From DASVEE01 sp036380735 (GTDB lineage Bacteria > Acidobacteriota > Thermoanaerobaculia > Gp7-AA8): a stretch of 64,000 nucleotides of DNA. Shown one piece after another: positions 24,970 to 32,538 of the stretch. A program made the translations under genes and the position numbers. Position 1 is the first letter of the stretch. Every line of letters starts with the position of its first letter. The notes below the pieces were generated by a model. It saw nothing but the letters and a program-made list of their open reading frames with translations. It searched no databases and had not been told where the DNA came from. Location: contig DASVEE010000037.1 in assembly GCA_036380735.1 (NCBI GenBank), forward strand, positions 1 through 64,000, given 5' to 3'.

Positions 24970-25500
24970 GTGACGGTGCTGAGCATCTGGCTCGCCACGC
25001 GCGAGCACCTCTGGTACTGGCCGACCGGCATCGTGAGCACGATTCTCTACACGTACACGTACTGGCAGTTCCGCCTCTATGCCGAGGCGGGACTGCAGCT
25101 CGTGTGGCTCGGGCTGATCGCGTACGGCTGGTACGAATGGCTGCACGGCGGCAAAGATCAGGGCGAGCTGCCGGTGACGAAAACGCCGCGCCGCGCGTGG
25201 CCGCTGATCGTGATCGTTGGCGTCGTTGCGTCGGCCGCGATCACCGCGATCCAGATGCGCTACACGAACAACCCCGCGCCGCTGCTCGACTCCTCCATCG
25301 CCGCGTGGAGCATCGTCGCGCAGGTCATGATCGCGCGGAAGTGGCTCGAGAACTGGATCCTCTGGACGATCGTCAACTGCGTCGCCATTCCGCTGTACCT
25401 CAGCCGCGGCTACTATCCGACGGCGGTCGTCTACACGCTGCTGCTCGTGCTGGGGATCCGAGGCTATTTCACATGGCGGAAATCACTCGTCTCTGCCTGA
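24970..25500 (+). CDS. pnuT: PnuC-family transporter, predicted thiamine (PnuT type)
   Basis: At least 176 aa, with helices typical of PnuC: 'TVLSIWLATREHLWYWPTGIVSTILYTYTYWQFRLYAEAGLQLVWLGLIAYGWYEW'. The GTG at 24970 cuts the first helix. The open frame before it encodes SVVELIAAVV, matching family N-termini, so translation may really begin nearer 24940 (CTG overlapping the receptor stop). Family proteins carry NR or thiamine by facilitated diffusion and need an intracellular kinase. Riboswitch context favours thiamine. Confidence 0.82.
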   Translation: MTVLSIWLATREHLWYWPTGIVSTILYTYTYWQFRLYAEAGLQLVWLGLIAYGWYEWLHGGKDQGELPVTKTPRRAWPLIVIVGVVASAAITAIQMRYTNNPAPLLDSSIAAWSIVAQVMIARKWLENWILWTIVNCVAIPLYLSRGYYPTAVVYTLLLVLGIRGYFTWRKSLVSA

Positions 25501-25988
25501 CCGGTCCCGAATCGACGGGGAAGACGGCGCTCGCGAGCTGGCTGGCGGAGGAGCTGCGCACCGTCTGGGTCCCGGAGTACGCGCGCGACTACGCCCTCGC
25601 GCGCAACAACGAGCTCACCGCGGAGGACGTCGAGATGATCGCGCGCGGCGTGATCGAGTCGACGGAGCAACTCGCCCCGGGCGCGAACGGCATCCTCATC
25701 CTCGACACGGATCTCATCAGCACCGTCGTCTACGCGCGCTACTACTACGGCGACTGCCCGGCGTGGATCGTGGAGGAGGCGCGCGCGCGCCGCGCCGATC
25801 TCTACCTGCTGCTGGACACCGATCTCCCCTGGCACCCCGATCCGGTGCGCGATGCCGGCGGCGATGACCGCGAAGACCTGTTCGACCTGTTCCGCCGGGC
25901 CCTGGATGAATTCGATGCCCGGTGGGAAATCATCAGCGGGGATGAAGGTGCACGGCGGGCGAAGGCGCTGCAGCTGATAGGGCGATAG
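25473..25988 (+). CDS. NadR-like P-loop kinase, predicted thiamine-trapping kinase
   Basis: 171 aa from ATG 25473, overlapping the transporter by 28 nt. Walker A is GPESTGKT (residues 10-17). 'VWVPEYARDYALARNN' and 'ILILDTDLISTVVYARYYYG' match the NadR C-terminal ribosylnicotinamide-kinase fold (AAA_28). There is no adenylyltransferase domain. In a TPP-riboswitch operon next to PnuT, phosphorylation of thiamine is the likely job (inference); NR kinase is the alternative. The stop codon TAG lies in the first CGATAGGAC of a 9-mer repeat. Confidence 0.8.
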   Translation: MAEITRLCLTGPESTGKTALASWLAEELRTVWVPEYARDYALARNNELTAEDVEMIARGVIESTEQLAPGANGILILDTDLISTVVYARYYYGDCPAWIVEEARARRADLYLLLDTDLPWHPDPVRDAGGDDREDLFDLFRRALDEFDARWEIISGDEGARRAKALQLIGR

Positions 25989-26093
25989 GACAAATAGGAC
26001 GAATAGGACCAATAGGACCAATAGGACAGAATCCGCCGTTCTGGCGCAGCCGTCCTATCCGTCCTATTGGTCCTGTTCGTCCTATCGTTCCCC
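25980..26093. repeat. GGACNNATR 9-mer hairpin element (copy 5)
   Basis: GGGCGATAGGACAAATAGG then GAATA, CAATA, CAATA, and a right arm with five GTCC units ending CCTATCGTTCCCC. The first nine bases are coding and donate the stop codon of the kinase gene. It lies between co-directional genes. Confidence 0.9.
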
Positions 26094-26123
26094 GGCCGTG
26101 CGTTCGTCCGCTACGCTGTCGCC

Positions 26124-26666
26124 ATGAATTTCCTTGTCAAGAACTTCCTGCGCGGGCTGGTCATCGTCGTTCCGGTCGCGGCGACGCTCTACCTGCTCTA
26201 CCAGAGCTTCCTTGCCATCGACCGTCTCCTCGGCCTCCCCCAGCGCGGTTTGGGCGCGTTGATCCTCGTCGTGGCGATCACCGTCATTGGAGTCCTGACC
26301 TCTAATTTCGTCGGCCGCACGCTGATCGGCCTCATGGAGCGCGTCTTCACCCGCGCCCCGATCGTGCGCCTCGTCTACGCCGCCATCCGCGACCTCCTCG
26401 AAGCCTTCGTCGGCAACAAACGCCGCTTCGACCGCCCGGTGACGTTCACCATCGGCACCGGCGTCCAGGCCATCGGCTTCATCACCCGCGACGACCTCGC
26501 CTTCCTCGGCATGCCCGGCTCCGTCGCCGTCTACGTCCCGTTCTCCTACACCTGGGACGGTTGCATGCTGGTGGTGCCGAAGGAGAACGTGACGCCAATC
26601 GAAGGCGAAAGCTCCAGCGTGATGGCGCTGGTGGTGTCGGGCGGCGTGTCGCGCGGGGCGGGGTAG
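26124..26666 (+). CDS. DUF502 family membrane protein
   Basis: 180 aa from ATG 26124. Two N-terminal helices ('GLVIVVPVAATLYLLYQSFLAI' and 'ALILVVAITVIGVLTSNFVG') and the conserved 'RTLIGLMERVFTRAPIVRLVYAAIRDLLEAF' identify DUF502. 'GFITRD' and 'VAVYVPFSYTWDGCMLVVPKENVTPIEG' follow. Function is not established for the family; a role at the cell envelope is assumed from topology. Confidence 0.85.
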   Translation: MNFLVKNFLRGLVIVVPVAATLYLLYQSFLAIDRLLGLPQRGLGALILVVAITVIGVLTSNFVGRTLIGLMERVFTRAPIVRLVYAAIRDLLEAFVGNKRRFDRPVTFTIGTGVQAIGFITRDDLAFLGMPGSVAVYVPFSYTWDGCMLVVPKENVTPIEGESSSVMALVVSGGVSRGAG

Positions 26667-26679
26667 AACAAAGATGAAA

Positions 26680-26754
26680 GCAGAACGCAGAACGCAGAAT
26701 TTAGAACCTTCTGCATTCTGCGTTCTGCGTTCTGCGTTCTGCGTTCTGCGTTCT
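26680..26754. repeat. GCAGAAC heptamer hairpin (copy 1)
   Basis: Three GCAGAAC 7-mers on the left and five or more TTCTGCG 7-mers on the right, with TTTAGAACC near the turn. It lies between the convergent DUF502 and DUF3037 genes and touches the DUF3037 stop codon. Confidence 0.88.
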
Positions 26755-27150
26755 CTACTCTTCCACCGCGGCCACCAGTTTCCTGAACAGCAGGTCCAGC
26801 GCCGCATCCATGTCGTGGTGCACGCCGGAGTGCACCGGAGACGTCTGGATCACCGTGCTGCGTGGCGCCACCAGCCAGTGGAACCGGGCTCGCTGCGGGA
26901 GCTGTCCGATGGAGCCGGCTTCGCCGCCGCCGGCGCAGATCCTCGGGATCACGGCGAGGTAGCTGTCGACGAGGTCGCAGTCGATCGACGGCGACAGCGC
27001 CTGCAGGCGGGCGCGATCGAGCTCGATCCTCGACTGCAGGTACGCCTGCGTCGAGCAGAAGAGGATCACGCCCGCGTTGACGAACTCCCCGCGGTCGACG
27101 CGGGGGACGACGCGCACGACGGCGTAATCAAACGAGGAGCGTTCGCGCAC
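26755..27150 (-). CDS. DUF3037 family protein
   Basis: 131 aa. 'FDYAVVRVVPRVDRGEFVNAGVILFC' is the DUF3037 opening and 'FHWLVAPRSTVIQTSPVHSG' the central motif. Its start overlaps the end of the HipA-like kinase gene by 23 bp. This pairing is recurrent in bacteria (established as a neighbourhood, not as a function). It probably works together with the kinase-like protein. Confidence 0.85.
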   Translation of the reverse strand: MRERSSFDYAVVRVVPRVDRGEFVNAGVILFCSTQAYLQSRIELDRARLQALSPSIDCDLVDSYLAVIPRICAGGGEAGSIGQLPQRARFHWLVAPRSTVIQTSPVHSGVHHDMDAALDLLFRKLVAAVEE

Positions 27151-27910
27151 GAACGGCCTCCTCCAGCCACGCCCGCGGCGCTTCCAGCCGCCGCGTGAGG
27201 TATTCGCGATACGCGTCGCGATGCGCCTCCACCGACGCGAACGACGGCTCGTCGAGCCACTCGTCCGGGATCATGGCCACCACGCGCGCGATGACCTCCT
27301 CGGTCAGCAACGCGGTCAGCTCTTCGTCCGCTTCGCGCAGCTCCGCGGCCCAGCGCAGCAGCACGTGATCCTTGATCCCGGCGAACGCGCCGCGGCTGCG
27401 CTCGCGGTAGCCGTCCCAGTTGTGGTGGAAGATCAGCGACGCGCCGTGGTCGATCATCCAGAGGTCACGATGCCACACGAGGAGGTTCGTGTTCTTCGCC
27501 GTACGGTCGACGTTCGTCACCAGCGCATCGAACCAGACGATCGACGAGGCCAGCCGCGCTTTGCCCTCGACCGGCTTCGCCACGAGAGGATCGAAGGTGA
27601 TGGAGCCGGGGAGGTAATCGAGCGCGAGGTTCAGCCCCTCGCTGCGGCGCAGCAGGTCCTGGATCTCCGGATCGGGCTCCGTCTTCGCCATCCGCGGATC
27701 GAGCTGCACGAACACGATCTCCGGCACCGGCAGCCGCAGCGCCCGCGCGAGCTCCCCCGAGACGAGCTCCGCGACCAGCGCGCGCACGCCCTGCCCCGCG
27801 CCGCGGAACTTCAGCACGTACGTGCCGTCATCGTCCCCTTCGACGATGGCCGGCAAAGAGCCGCCCTCGCGGAGCGGGGTGACGTACTGGGTGGCGGTGA
27901 TCGTGCGCAT
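27128..27910 (-). CDS. HipA-like kinase domain protein (HipA_2 type)
   Basis: 260 aa from ATG 27910 (MRTITATQYVTPLREGGSLPAI). An ATG at 27922 sits inside a TACTAT promoter-like hexamer and is less likely. 'VLKFRGAGQG' resembles the ATP-binding Lys strand, 'TNVDRTAKNTNLLVW' the catalytic loop, and 'MIDHGASLIFH' the metal-binding Asp. Unlike classical HipA toxins there is no HipB antitoxin, and the partner is DUF3037. It is probably a protein kinase of unknown target. Confidence 0.8.
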   Translation of the reverse strand: MRTITATQYVTPLREGGSLPAIVEGDDDGTYVLKFRGAGQGVRALVAELVSGELARALRLPVPEIVFVQLDPRMAKTEPDPEIQDLLRRSEGLNLALDYLPGSITFDPLVAKPVEGKARLASSIVWFDALVTNVDRTAKNTNLLVWHRDLWMIDHGASLIFHHNWDGYRERSRGAFAGIKDHVLLRWAAELREADEELTALLTEEVIARVVAMIPDEWLDEPSFASVEAHRDAYREYLTRRLEAPRAWLEEAVRARTLLV

Positions 27911-27932
27911 CGCGGCCTGCATAGTAGGGGAT

Positions 27933-28095
27933 GGGGGCGGATAGGACGAATAGGACGAATAGGACGGATGGGACGGATAGGACGAATAGGACGGATAGGA
28001 CCTATAGGACCAATGACCCGCCGCTCATCGCTCGGGTGGGCGGGGTCCCATTCGTCCTATAGGTCCTATCCGTCCTATACGTCCCATCGTTCCCC
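27933..28095. repeat. GGACNNATR 9-mer hairpin element (copy 6)
   Basis: Nine tandem 9-mers on the left (GAATA, GAATA, GGATG, GGATA, GAATA, GGATA, CTATA, CAATG variants) and five on the right, ending CCCATCGTTCCCC. The core is GACCCGCCGCTC...GGGTGGGCGGGGTC. It lies between divergent genes. Confidence 0.9.
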
Positions 28096-28123
28096 GGCCC
28101 AAAATGTGAAATCGGTAGCTTCC

Positions 28124-29293
28124 ATGAAACTCACCGCTGTCCTTGCTGCCGTTGCCCTGCTGACGCTTCCGGTCTGCGGGCAGGCGCCCCGTTCCCCGAA
28201 GCCTCAGGCCGGCCAGACCGCCGCCCCCAAATCACCGACACCGCGCTCTTCGGCGCTGCCCGGCCGCGTCGTCGACTTTGCCAAGGGCCTCGAACACCCG
28301 TGGGGCCTGGCGTTCCTTCCGGACGGACGCCTCCTCGTGACCGAGCGCCCGGGCCGGCTGCGCATCGTTGATAAGACTGGCCGCCTCTCCGCGCCGCTGT
28401 CCGGCGTGCCGCGCGTCGCCGCTTCGGGGCAGGGTGGGCTGCTCGACGTCGCCCTCGATCCGCAATTCGCGCGCAACAGCACCGTCTATCTCTCCTACGC
28501 CGAGCCCGGTGACGGCGGCAACAGCACCGCCGTGGCGAGCGCGCGGCTCACCAACGGCGGCCTGCAGGACGTCAAGGTCATCTACCGCCAGCAGCCGAAG
28601 GTCTCGGGCTCCGGCCATTACGGCTCGCGCATCGTCTTCCGCCGCGACGGCACCATGTTCATCACGCAGGGAGACCGCATGCGCTACAGCGAGCAGGCGC
28701 AGGATCTCGCATCCGGCCTGGGCAAGATCGTGCGCATCAACACCGACGGCTCGATCCCCCGCGACAACCCTTTCGCCGGGCGGGACGGCGCGCGGCCGGA
28801 GATCTGGAGCTACGGCCATCGCAACGTGCAATCGGCCGTGCTGCATCCGGAGACGGGGCAGCTCTGGACCGTGGAGCATGGCGCGCGCGGCGGCGACGAG
28901 CTCAATCATCCCGAAGCCGGCAAGAACTACGGCTGGCCGGTGATCAGCTACGGCGTCGAGTACTCCGGCCGCCAGATCGGCCAGGGCCTCACGCACAAAG
29001 AGGGGATGGAGCAGCCCGTCTATTACTGGGACCCGGTCATCGCCCCCTCCGGCATGATCGTCTACACCGGCAACGCGTTCCCGCAGTGGAAGGGGAGCAT
29101 CTTCGTCGGCTCACTGCAGCCGGGTGCCCTCGTGCGTCTCGTCCTGCAGAACGGACGCGTCACCAGGGAAGAAAGGTTCCTCGGCGACCTCGGAGAGCGC
29201 ATCCGCGACGTCGAACAGGGTCCGGAGGGCGCGATTTACGTGATCACCGACTCCCCGAGCGGCCGGATTCTGCGGATCGAACCGGCGCGCTAG
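28124..29293 (+). CDS. PQQ-dependent aldose sugar dehydrogenase-like (YliI/Asd type)
   Basis: 389 aa from ATG 28124. Signal peptide 'MKLTAVLAAVALLTLPVCGQ', a Pro/Lys-rich linker, then a six-blade beta-propeller. 'GLEHPWGLAFLPDGRLLVTERPGRLRI' opens it. 'GQGGLLDVALDPQF', 'SGSGHYGSRIVF', 'WSYGHRNVQSAVLHPETGQLW' and 'EHGARGGDELNHPEAGKNYGWP' are the catalytic-His and PQQ/Ca motifs of the soluble glucose dehydrogenase fold. Periplasmic oxidation of an aldose sugar is expected. No PQQ synthesis genes in the window. Confidence 0.88.
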   Translation: MKLTAVLAAVALLTLPVCGQAPRSPKPQAGQTAAPKSPTPRSSALPGRVVDFAKGLEHPWGLAFLPDGRLLVTERPGRLRIVDKTGRLSAPLSGVPRVAASGQGGLLDVALDPQFARNSTVYLSYAEPGDGGNSTAVASARLTNGGLQDVKVIYRQQPKVSGSGHYGSRIVFRRDGTMFITQGDRMRYSEQAQDLASGLGKIVRINTDGSIPRDNPFAGRDGARPEIWSYGHRNVQSAVLHPETGQLWTVEHGARGGDELNHPEAGKNYGWPVISYGVEYSGRQIGQGLTHKEGMEQPVYYWDPVIAPSGMIVYTGNAFPQWKGSIFVGSLQPGALVRLVLQNGRVTREERFLGDLGERIRDVEQGPEGAIYVITDSPSGRILRIEPAR

Positions 29294-29301
29294 CGGTATT
29301 T

Positions 29302-29391
29302 GAGGGCGATAGGACGAATAGGTCGGATAGGACTGATAGGACGGGTCGTCCCATGGGTCCTGTCAGTCCCATTCGTTCCATTCGTACCGCC
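29302..29391. repeat. GGACNNATR 9-mer hairpin element (copy 7, degenerate)
   Basis: GAGGGCGATAGGACGAATAGG then GGTCGGATA and GGACTGATA. The right arm reads GTCCCATGGGTCCTGTCAGTCC and on to CCATTCGTACCGCC with more substitutions than other copies. Between convergent genes. Confidence 0.82.
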
Positions 29392-29402
29392 GGACGCCTG
29401 CG

Positions 29403-30452
29403 TCAGCGCGCCGCGATGATCTTCTCGAGCAGCTTCGCGTCGTCGGGCAGCAGGCCGGAGCGCGGGAGCCGCGGCGTCAGCTCGCGCCACGATGGCTCCA
29501 TCGCGAAGGCGCGCGCGAACAACGGGAGCGACTCGTCGACGCGCTGCATGTTCACCAGAGCCACGGCGTGCCAGTAGATCATCTCCGCGAGCCGGCTCGG
29601 AGGGATGCCGCTCGTCGTCGAAGCGATCTTCTCGGCCGCGCTGTACTCGCGCAGCGCTGCTTCGTGGTCCTTGTGCTCCACCGCGAGGTCGCCCGCGTTC
29701 ATGTGGTTGTACGCGCGCTGCAGCATGACGAGGCGGCGAAGCTCCACGAGCGGCTGCGGGGCGTCGTCGACGCGGAGGTCGAACACGCGATCCTGCCACG
29801 CGCGTCCGGTGGACTTCGCGTTGACGACGATCAGCGCCGCCGACTGCCGTCCGCGGATGTCGCCGCCCTCCGCCTGCGCCGCGTCGAGCGCCGCGAGCAT
29901 CCGCTCCGCCAGGTCGCCCTTCGCGTTCGTGTACGCCTTCGCCATCGCCGGCCAGACGCGGTCGTTCGCCATCAGGTTCGCCTGCACCGCGAAGTCGCGG
30001 CCGACGCTGAGCATCCCGCCGGCCGAGCCGCACTGCACGCTCGCAGCCGTGCCGGTTGCATTCGCCGCGATGCCGCCCGCGGCGGCGATGTCGCGATTGC
30101 CGGTGAACGTCGCCACGTGGCCGTTGGCGTCGACGACGCCGACCTGGCGCACCTCGCACGAGGGGTCGGCGCCGAGGAGGGCGCGGAGGGTGTCGGGGGC
30201 GGCTTTGCCGGCGCGGAGCAGGTCGAGCCCCAGCTTCCCATAGGAGGGATCGACGAAGCTCTGCGTGGCCACGGCGCCGACTCCCGCCTCCGCCCACGGC
30301 ACGATCTGCCCGACACCGAACCAGTGCGACTGCACCGCCACGCCCATCTGCCCCGTGGCCGGGTCGCGCGCCACGATGGAGTAGGTGTGGACCGGCCGGT
30401 TTTGCGCGAAAACCGGCGTGGCGAGCAGCAGCAGGCAGACGAGCGCTTTCAT
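29403..30452 (-). CDS. Secreted DUF1028 (Ntn-hydrolase-like) protein with TPR-like tail
   Basis: 349 aa from ATG 30452. Signal peptide 'MKALVCLLLLATPVFAQ'. Then 'HTYSIVARDPATGQMGVAVQSHWFGVGQIVPWAEAGVGAVATQSFVDPSYG', the DUF1028 hallmark, to about residue 220. The C-terminal third ('LQRAYNHMNAGDLAVEHKDHEAALREYSAAEKI', 'FARAFAMEPSWRELTPRLP') forms TPR-like helices. Members are predicted Ntn hydrolases with unknown substrate, here exported. Confidence 0.85.
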   Translation of the reverse strand: MKALVCLLLLATPVFAQNRPVHTYSIVARDPATGQMGVAVQSHWFGVGQIVPWAEAGVGAVATQSFVDPSYGKLGLDLLRAGKAAPDTLRALLGADPSCEVRQVGVVDANGHVATFTGNRDIAAAGGIAANATGTAASVQCGSAGGMLSVGRDFAVQANLMANDRVWPAMAKAYTNAKGDLAERMLAALDAAQAEGGDIRGRQSAALIVVNAKSTGRAWQDRVFDLRVDDAPQPLVELRRLVMLQRAYNHMNAGDLAVEHKDHEAALREYSAAEKIASTTSGIPPSRLAEMIYWHAVALVNMQRVDESLPLFARAFAMEPSWRELTPRLPRSGLLPDDAKLLEKIIAAR

Positions 30453-30473
30453 GGCCGCTATCCTATCGTGCGA

Positions 30474-31115
30474 ATGTCGACTCGTTTGTGGATCCTCCGC
30501 GCGACTACCGTCACCGTCGCCCTGCTCGTCTGGTGGCTCTGGCCATCGCAGTACGGCCGGGTCAAGAACCTCGACTCCGGCGGGAGCGCGATCGTCGCCT
30601 TCGGCGATTCGCTCACCTCGGGCTACGGAGCGTCGGAAGGGGAGGACTACCCGTCGCGCCTGGCGGCGCTGGTGGGGAAGCCGGTGATCAACGCCGGCGT
30701 CAGCGGCGACACGACGGATGCGGCGATGGCGCGCCTCGACGGCGACGTCCTCTCCCGGCACCCCCGCATCGTCATCGTCGGCCTCGGGGGCAACGACTTC
30801 CTGCGCCGCTCCCCGATCGCCACGACCGAGGCCAACCTCCGCACGATCGTGCGCCGCATCCAGGGCGCAGGGGCGATGGTGGTGCTGCTGGGCTACGAGT
30901 TCCCCACCCTGGGCGCCCGCTACGACGACATGTACGAACGCGTGGCCGAAGAGGAAGGTTGCCTGCTGATCCCCGACCTCCTGGACGGCATCCTCAACAC
31001 GCCCACCCTGAAGAGCGACGAAATCCACCCCAACGCCGCGGGCTACCAGTTGATGGCGGAAAGGGTGTCCGGCCCTCTGGCGAAGCTGGTGAAGAAGGCG
31101 GATGGGGCACGGTAG
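30474..31115 (+). CDS. GDSL/SGNH esterase (TesA-like arylesterase)
   Basis: 213 aa. An N-terminal helix (about 7-24) anchors or exports it. Block I 'FGDSLTSGYG' with nucleophile Ser46, block III 'GLGGNDFLRR', and block V 'SDEIHPNAAGY' with Asp/His. Broad esterase or lysophospholipase activity is typical of relatives. The start is 21 bp from the divergent DUF1028 start. Confidence 0.88.
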   Translation: MSTRLWILRATTVTVALLVWWLWPSQYGRVKNLDSGGSAIVAFGDSLTSGYGASEGEDYPSRLAALVGKPVINAGVSGDTTDAAMARLDGDVLSRHPRIVIVGLGGNDFLRRSPIATTEANLRTIVRRIQGAGAMVVLLGYEFPTLGARYDDMYERVAEEEGCLLIPDLLDGILNTPTLKSDEIHPNAAGYQLMAERVSGPLAKLVKKADGAR

Positions 31116-31119
31116 GGCC

Positions 31120-31401
31120 GGGGGACGATGGGACGGATGGGACGGATAGGACCTATAGGATGAACGGCCCCCTGATCGTGTCATCCCGAATCCCCGCCCA
31201 CGACGCCGAAGGCGGCGCGGCGGGGTGAGGGATCTGTGTGGGGGAAAGTGGCAGATCGGCTATGCCGTGTGTCCCCCGCACAGATCCCTCAGCCCCCTCC
31301 TCCACCCACACCCCCCATACGGAGGCTTCGGGATGACACAGGAGGGCGCCGGCCTGTTCGTCCTATTCGTCCCATTCGTCCTATAGGTCCTATCGTCCCC
31401 C
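31120..31401. repeat. Nested triple inverted repeat (9-mer element copy 8 with two inner stems)
   Basis: Outer arms are the usual 9-mer arrays (GGGGACGATGGGACGGATGG... and ...GTCCTATCGTCCCC). Inside is a second pair, GTGTCATCCCGAA (31178) and TTCGGGATGACAC (31327). Inside that is a third pair, about 20 nt with one mismatch (31226-31245 TGAGGGATCTG... and 31272-31291). It looks like one palindromic repeat inserted into another. No protein gene is visible here. Confidence 0.88.
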
Positions 31402-31424
31402 CGCCGGGCCGTGCTGCGGGGCCT

Positions 31425-31670
31425 CTACCCCTTCCCATCCCTCAACCGTGCCGTCTCCGCGTCATCCACGGGGGCGTCGGCGTCGCTGGTGCCGCCGATG
31501 GCGGCGTCGGGGCGGGTGTGTTCGGGGGCGTGGATCAGCTCCTGGATGCGGCGGGCTTCGGCGGCTTTGCCCACCTCACTTTCCTCGGGTGGGGCGATTC
31601 CCTGGGCGATGGATTCTGCGCGTTCGTCTGGCATGTCCGGATGTATTGCAAAGGACGGTTCACCTTGCAT
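31425..31670 (-). CDS. Possible small acidic hypothetical protein
   Basis: 81 aa from ATG 31670 (a TTG at 31679 adds three residues). The composition is acidic and hydrophilic ('DMPDERAESIAQGIAPPEESEVGKAAEARRIQELIHAPEHTRPDAA'), as in soluble coil-like proteins. It is flanked by repeat DNA and an oppositely oriented operon. No family recognised. The plus-strand frames here look like shadows, but coding on either strand is uncertain. Confidence 0.4.
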   Translation of the reverse strand: MQGEPSFAIHPDMPDERAESIAQGIAPPEESEVGKAAEARRIQELIHAPEHTRPDAAIGGTSDADAPVDDAETARLRDGKG

Positions 31671-31729
31671 CACACGCAACAGCCTCGGCCATCACTGACG
31701 TGCACCGCGGAGGCACTGAACCCGTGCCC

Positions 31730-31757
31730 TTGCATCCCCTCGCATTTTGAGTATGAT
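31730..31757 (+). promoter_or_regulatory. Candidate promoter of the act-cta respiratory operon
   Basis: TTGCAT (31730) and TATGAT (31752) are separated by 16 bp in an AT-richer patch. This would give a leader of about 95 nt before actA. Confidence 0.5.
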
Positions 31758-31760
31758 CCG

Positions 31761-31824
31761 CCTGCCGTTGCTGGAAGGCCCTCGGCAACGACCCCAGACG
31801 CCCGGCAGGCAGCCCTGCCTTCAC
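31761..31824 (+). other. Structured leader before actA
   Basis: CCTGCCG pairs with CGGCAGG around an inner GTTGC/GCAAC stem, and a competing GGCAGG/CCTGCC pair follows. Such alternative stems could control transcription or translation of the act operon. It does not match a riboswitch class that I recognise. Confidence 0.3.
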
Positions 31825-31858
31825 CTTATAAATCTCACACCGGACGGTAGCAGCCTAG

Positions 31859-32506
31859 ATGGCGCAGATTTTCCATCGTAGTGCCAATACGCTCTCGCGC
31901 GTCACGATCTTCGGCGCGATTTTCTTCGTCGGATTCGTACTCTGGGCGATAGGCGGAATCGTACGGTCGCCCTACTTCACGAACCAGGGCATCCATCGCG
32001 AACAGCCCGTCCCGTTCAGCCACCAGCATCACGTCGCCGGACTGGGCATCGACTGCCGCTACTGCCACACCTCGGTCGAGAAGTCGTCGTTCGCCGGTCT
32101 GCCTCCCACCTCGACGTGCATGAACTGCCACTCGCAGATCTGGACGAACGCGGAGATGCTCGAGCCCGTCCGCGCCAGCTTCGCCAGCGGTAAGCCGATC
32201 GTCTGGAGCCGCGTCCACCGCCTCCCCGACTTCGTGCACTTCAACCACAGCATTCACGTCAACAAAGGCATCGGATGCGTCTCCTGCCATGGGCGCATCG
32301 ACACGATGAACCTCGTCTACCAGGCGTCGCCCCTCACGATGGAGTGGTGTCTGGACTGCCATCGCGCGCCGGAGAAGCACATCCGTCCGCGCGAGGAAGT
32401 CTTCAACCTCGCTTACGTAGCCAAAGACCAGGCGACGCTCGGACCCGAGCTCGTCAAGAAGTACAACGTGCAGAAGCTGACGAGCTGCTCGACCTGCCAC
32501 TACTGA
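31859..32506 (+). CDS. actA: Alternative complex III pentaheme cytochrome c, ActA
   Basis: 215 aa. A signal-anchor helix ('VTIFGAIFFVGFVLWAIGGIV') is followed by five CxxCH motifs: CRYCH, CMNCH, CVSCH, CLDCH, CSTCH. Spare His and Met residues can serve as sixth ligands. ActA carries electrons from the quinol-oxidising complex on the periplasmic side. First gene of the act-cta operon. Confidence 0.92.
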   Translation: MAQIFHRSANTLSRVTIFGAIFFVGFVLWAIGGIVRSPYFTNQGIHREQPVPFSHQHHVAGLGIDCRYCHTSVEKSSFAGLPPTSTCMNCHSQIWTNAEMLEPVRASFASGKPIVWSRVHRLPDFVHFNHSIHVNKGIGCVSCHGRIDTMNLVYQASPLTMEWCLDCHRAPEKHIRPREEVFNLAYVAKDQATLGPELVKKYNVQKLTSCSTCHY

Positions 32507-32538
32507 GAGCAGCGGTCGGACCGCCCCACTGAGACAAC

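Noticed and set aside
27221..28123. N-terminal extension of the sugar dehydrogenase
   Set aside because: The open frame upstream runs antisense to the HipA-like gene and through a 9-mer element. The signal peptide at 28124 is the natural start.
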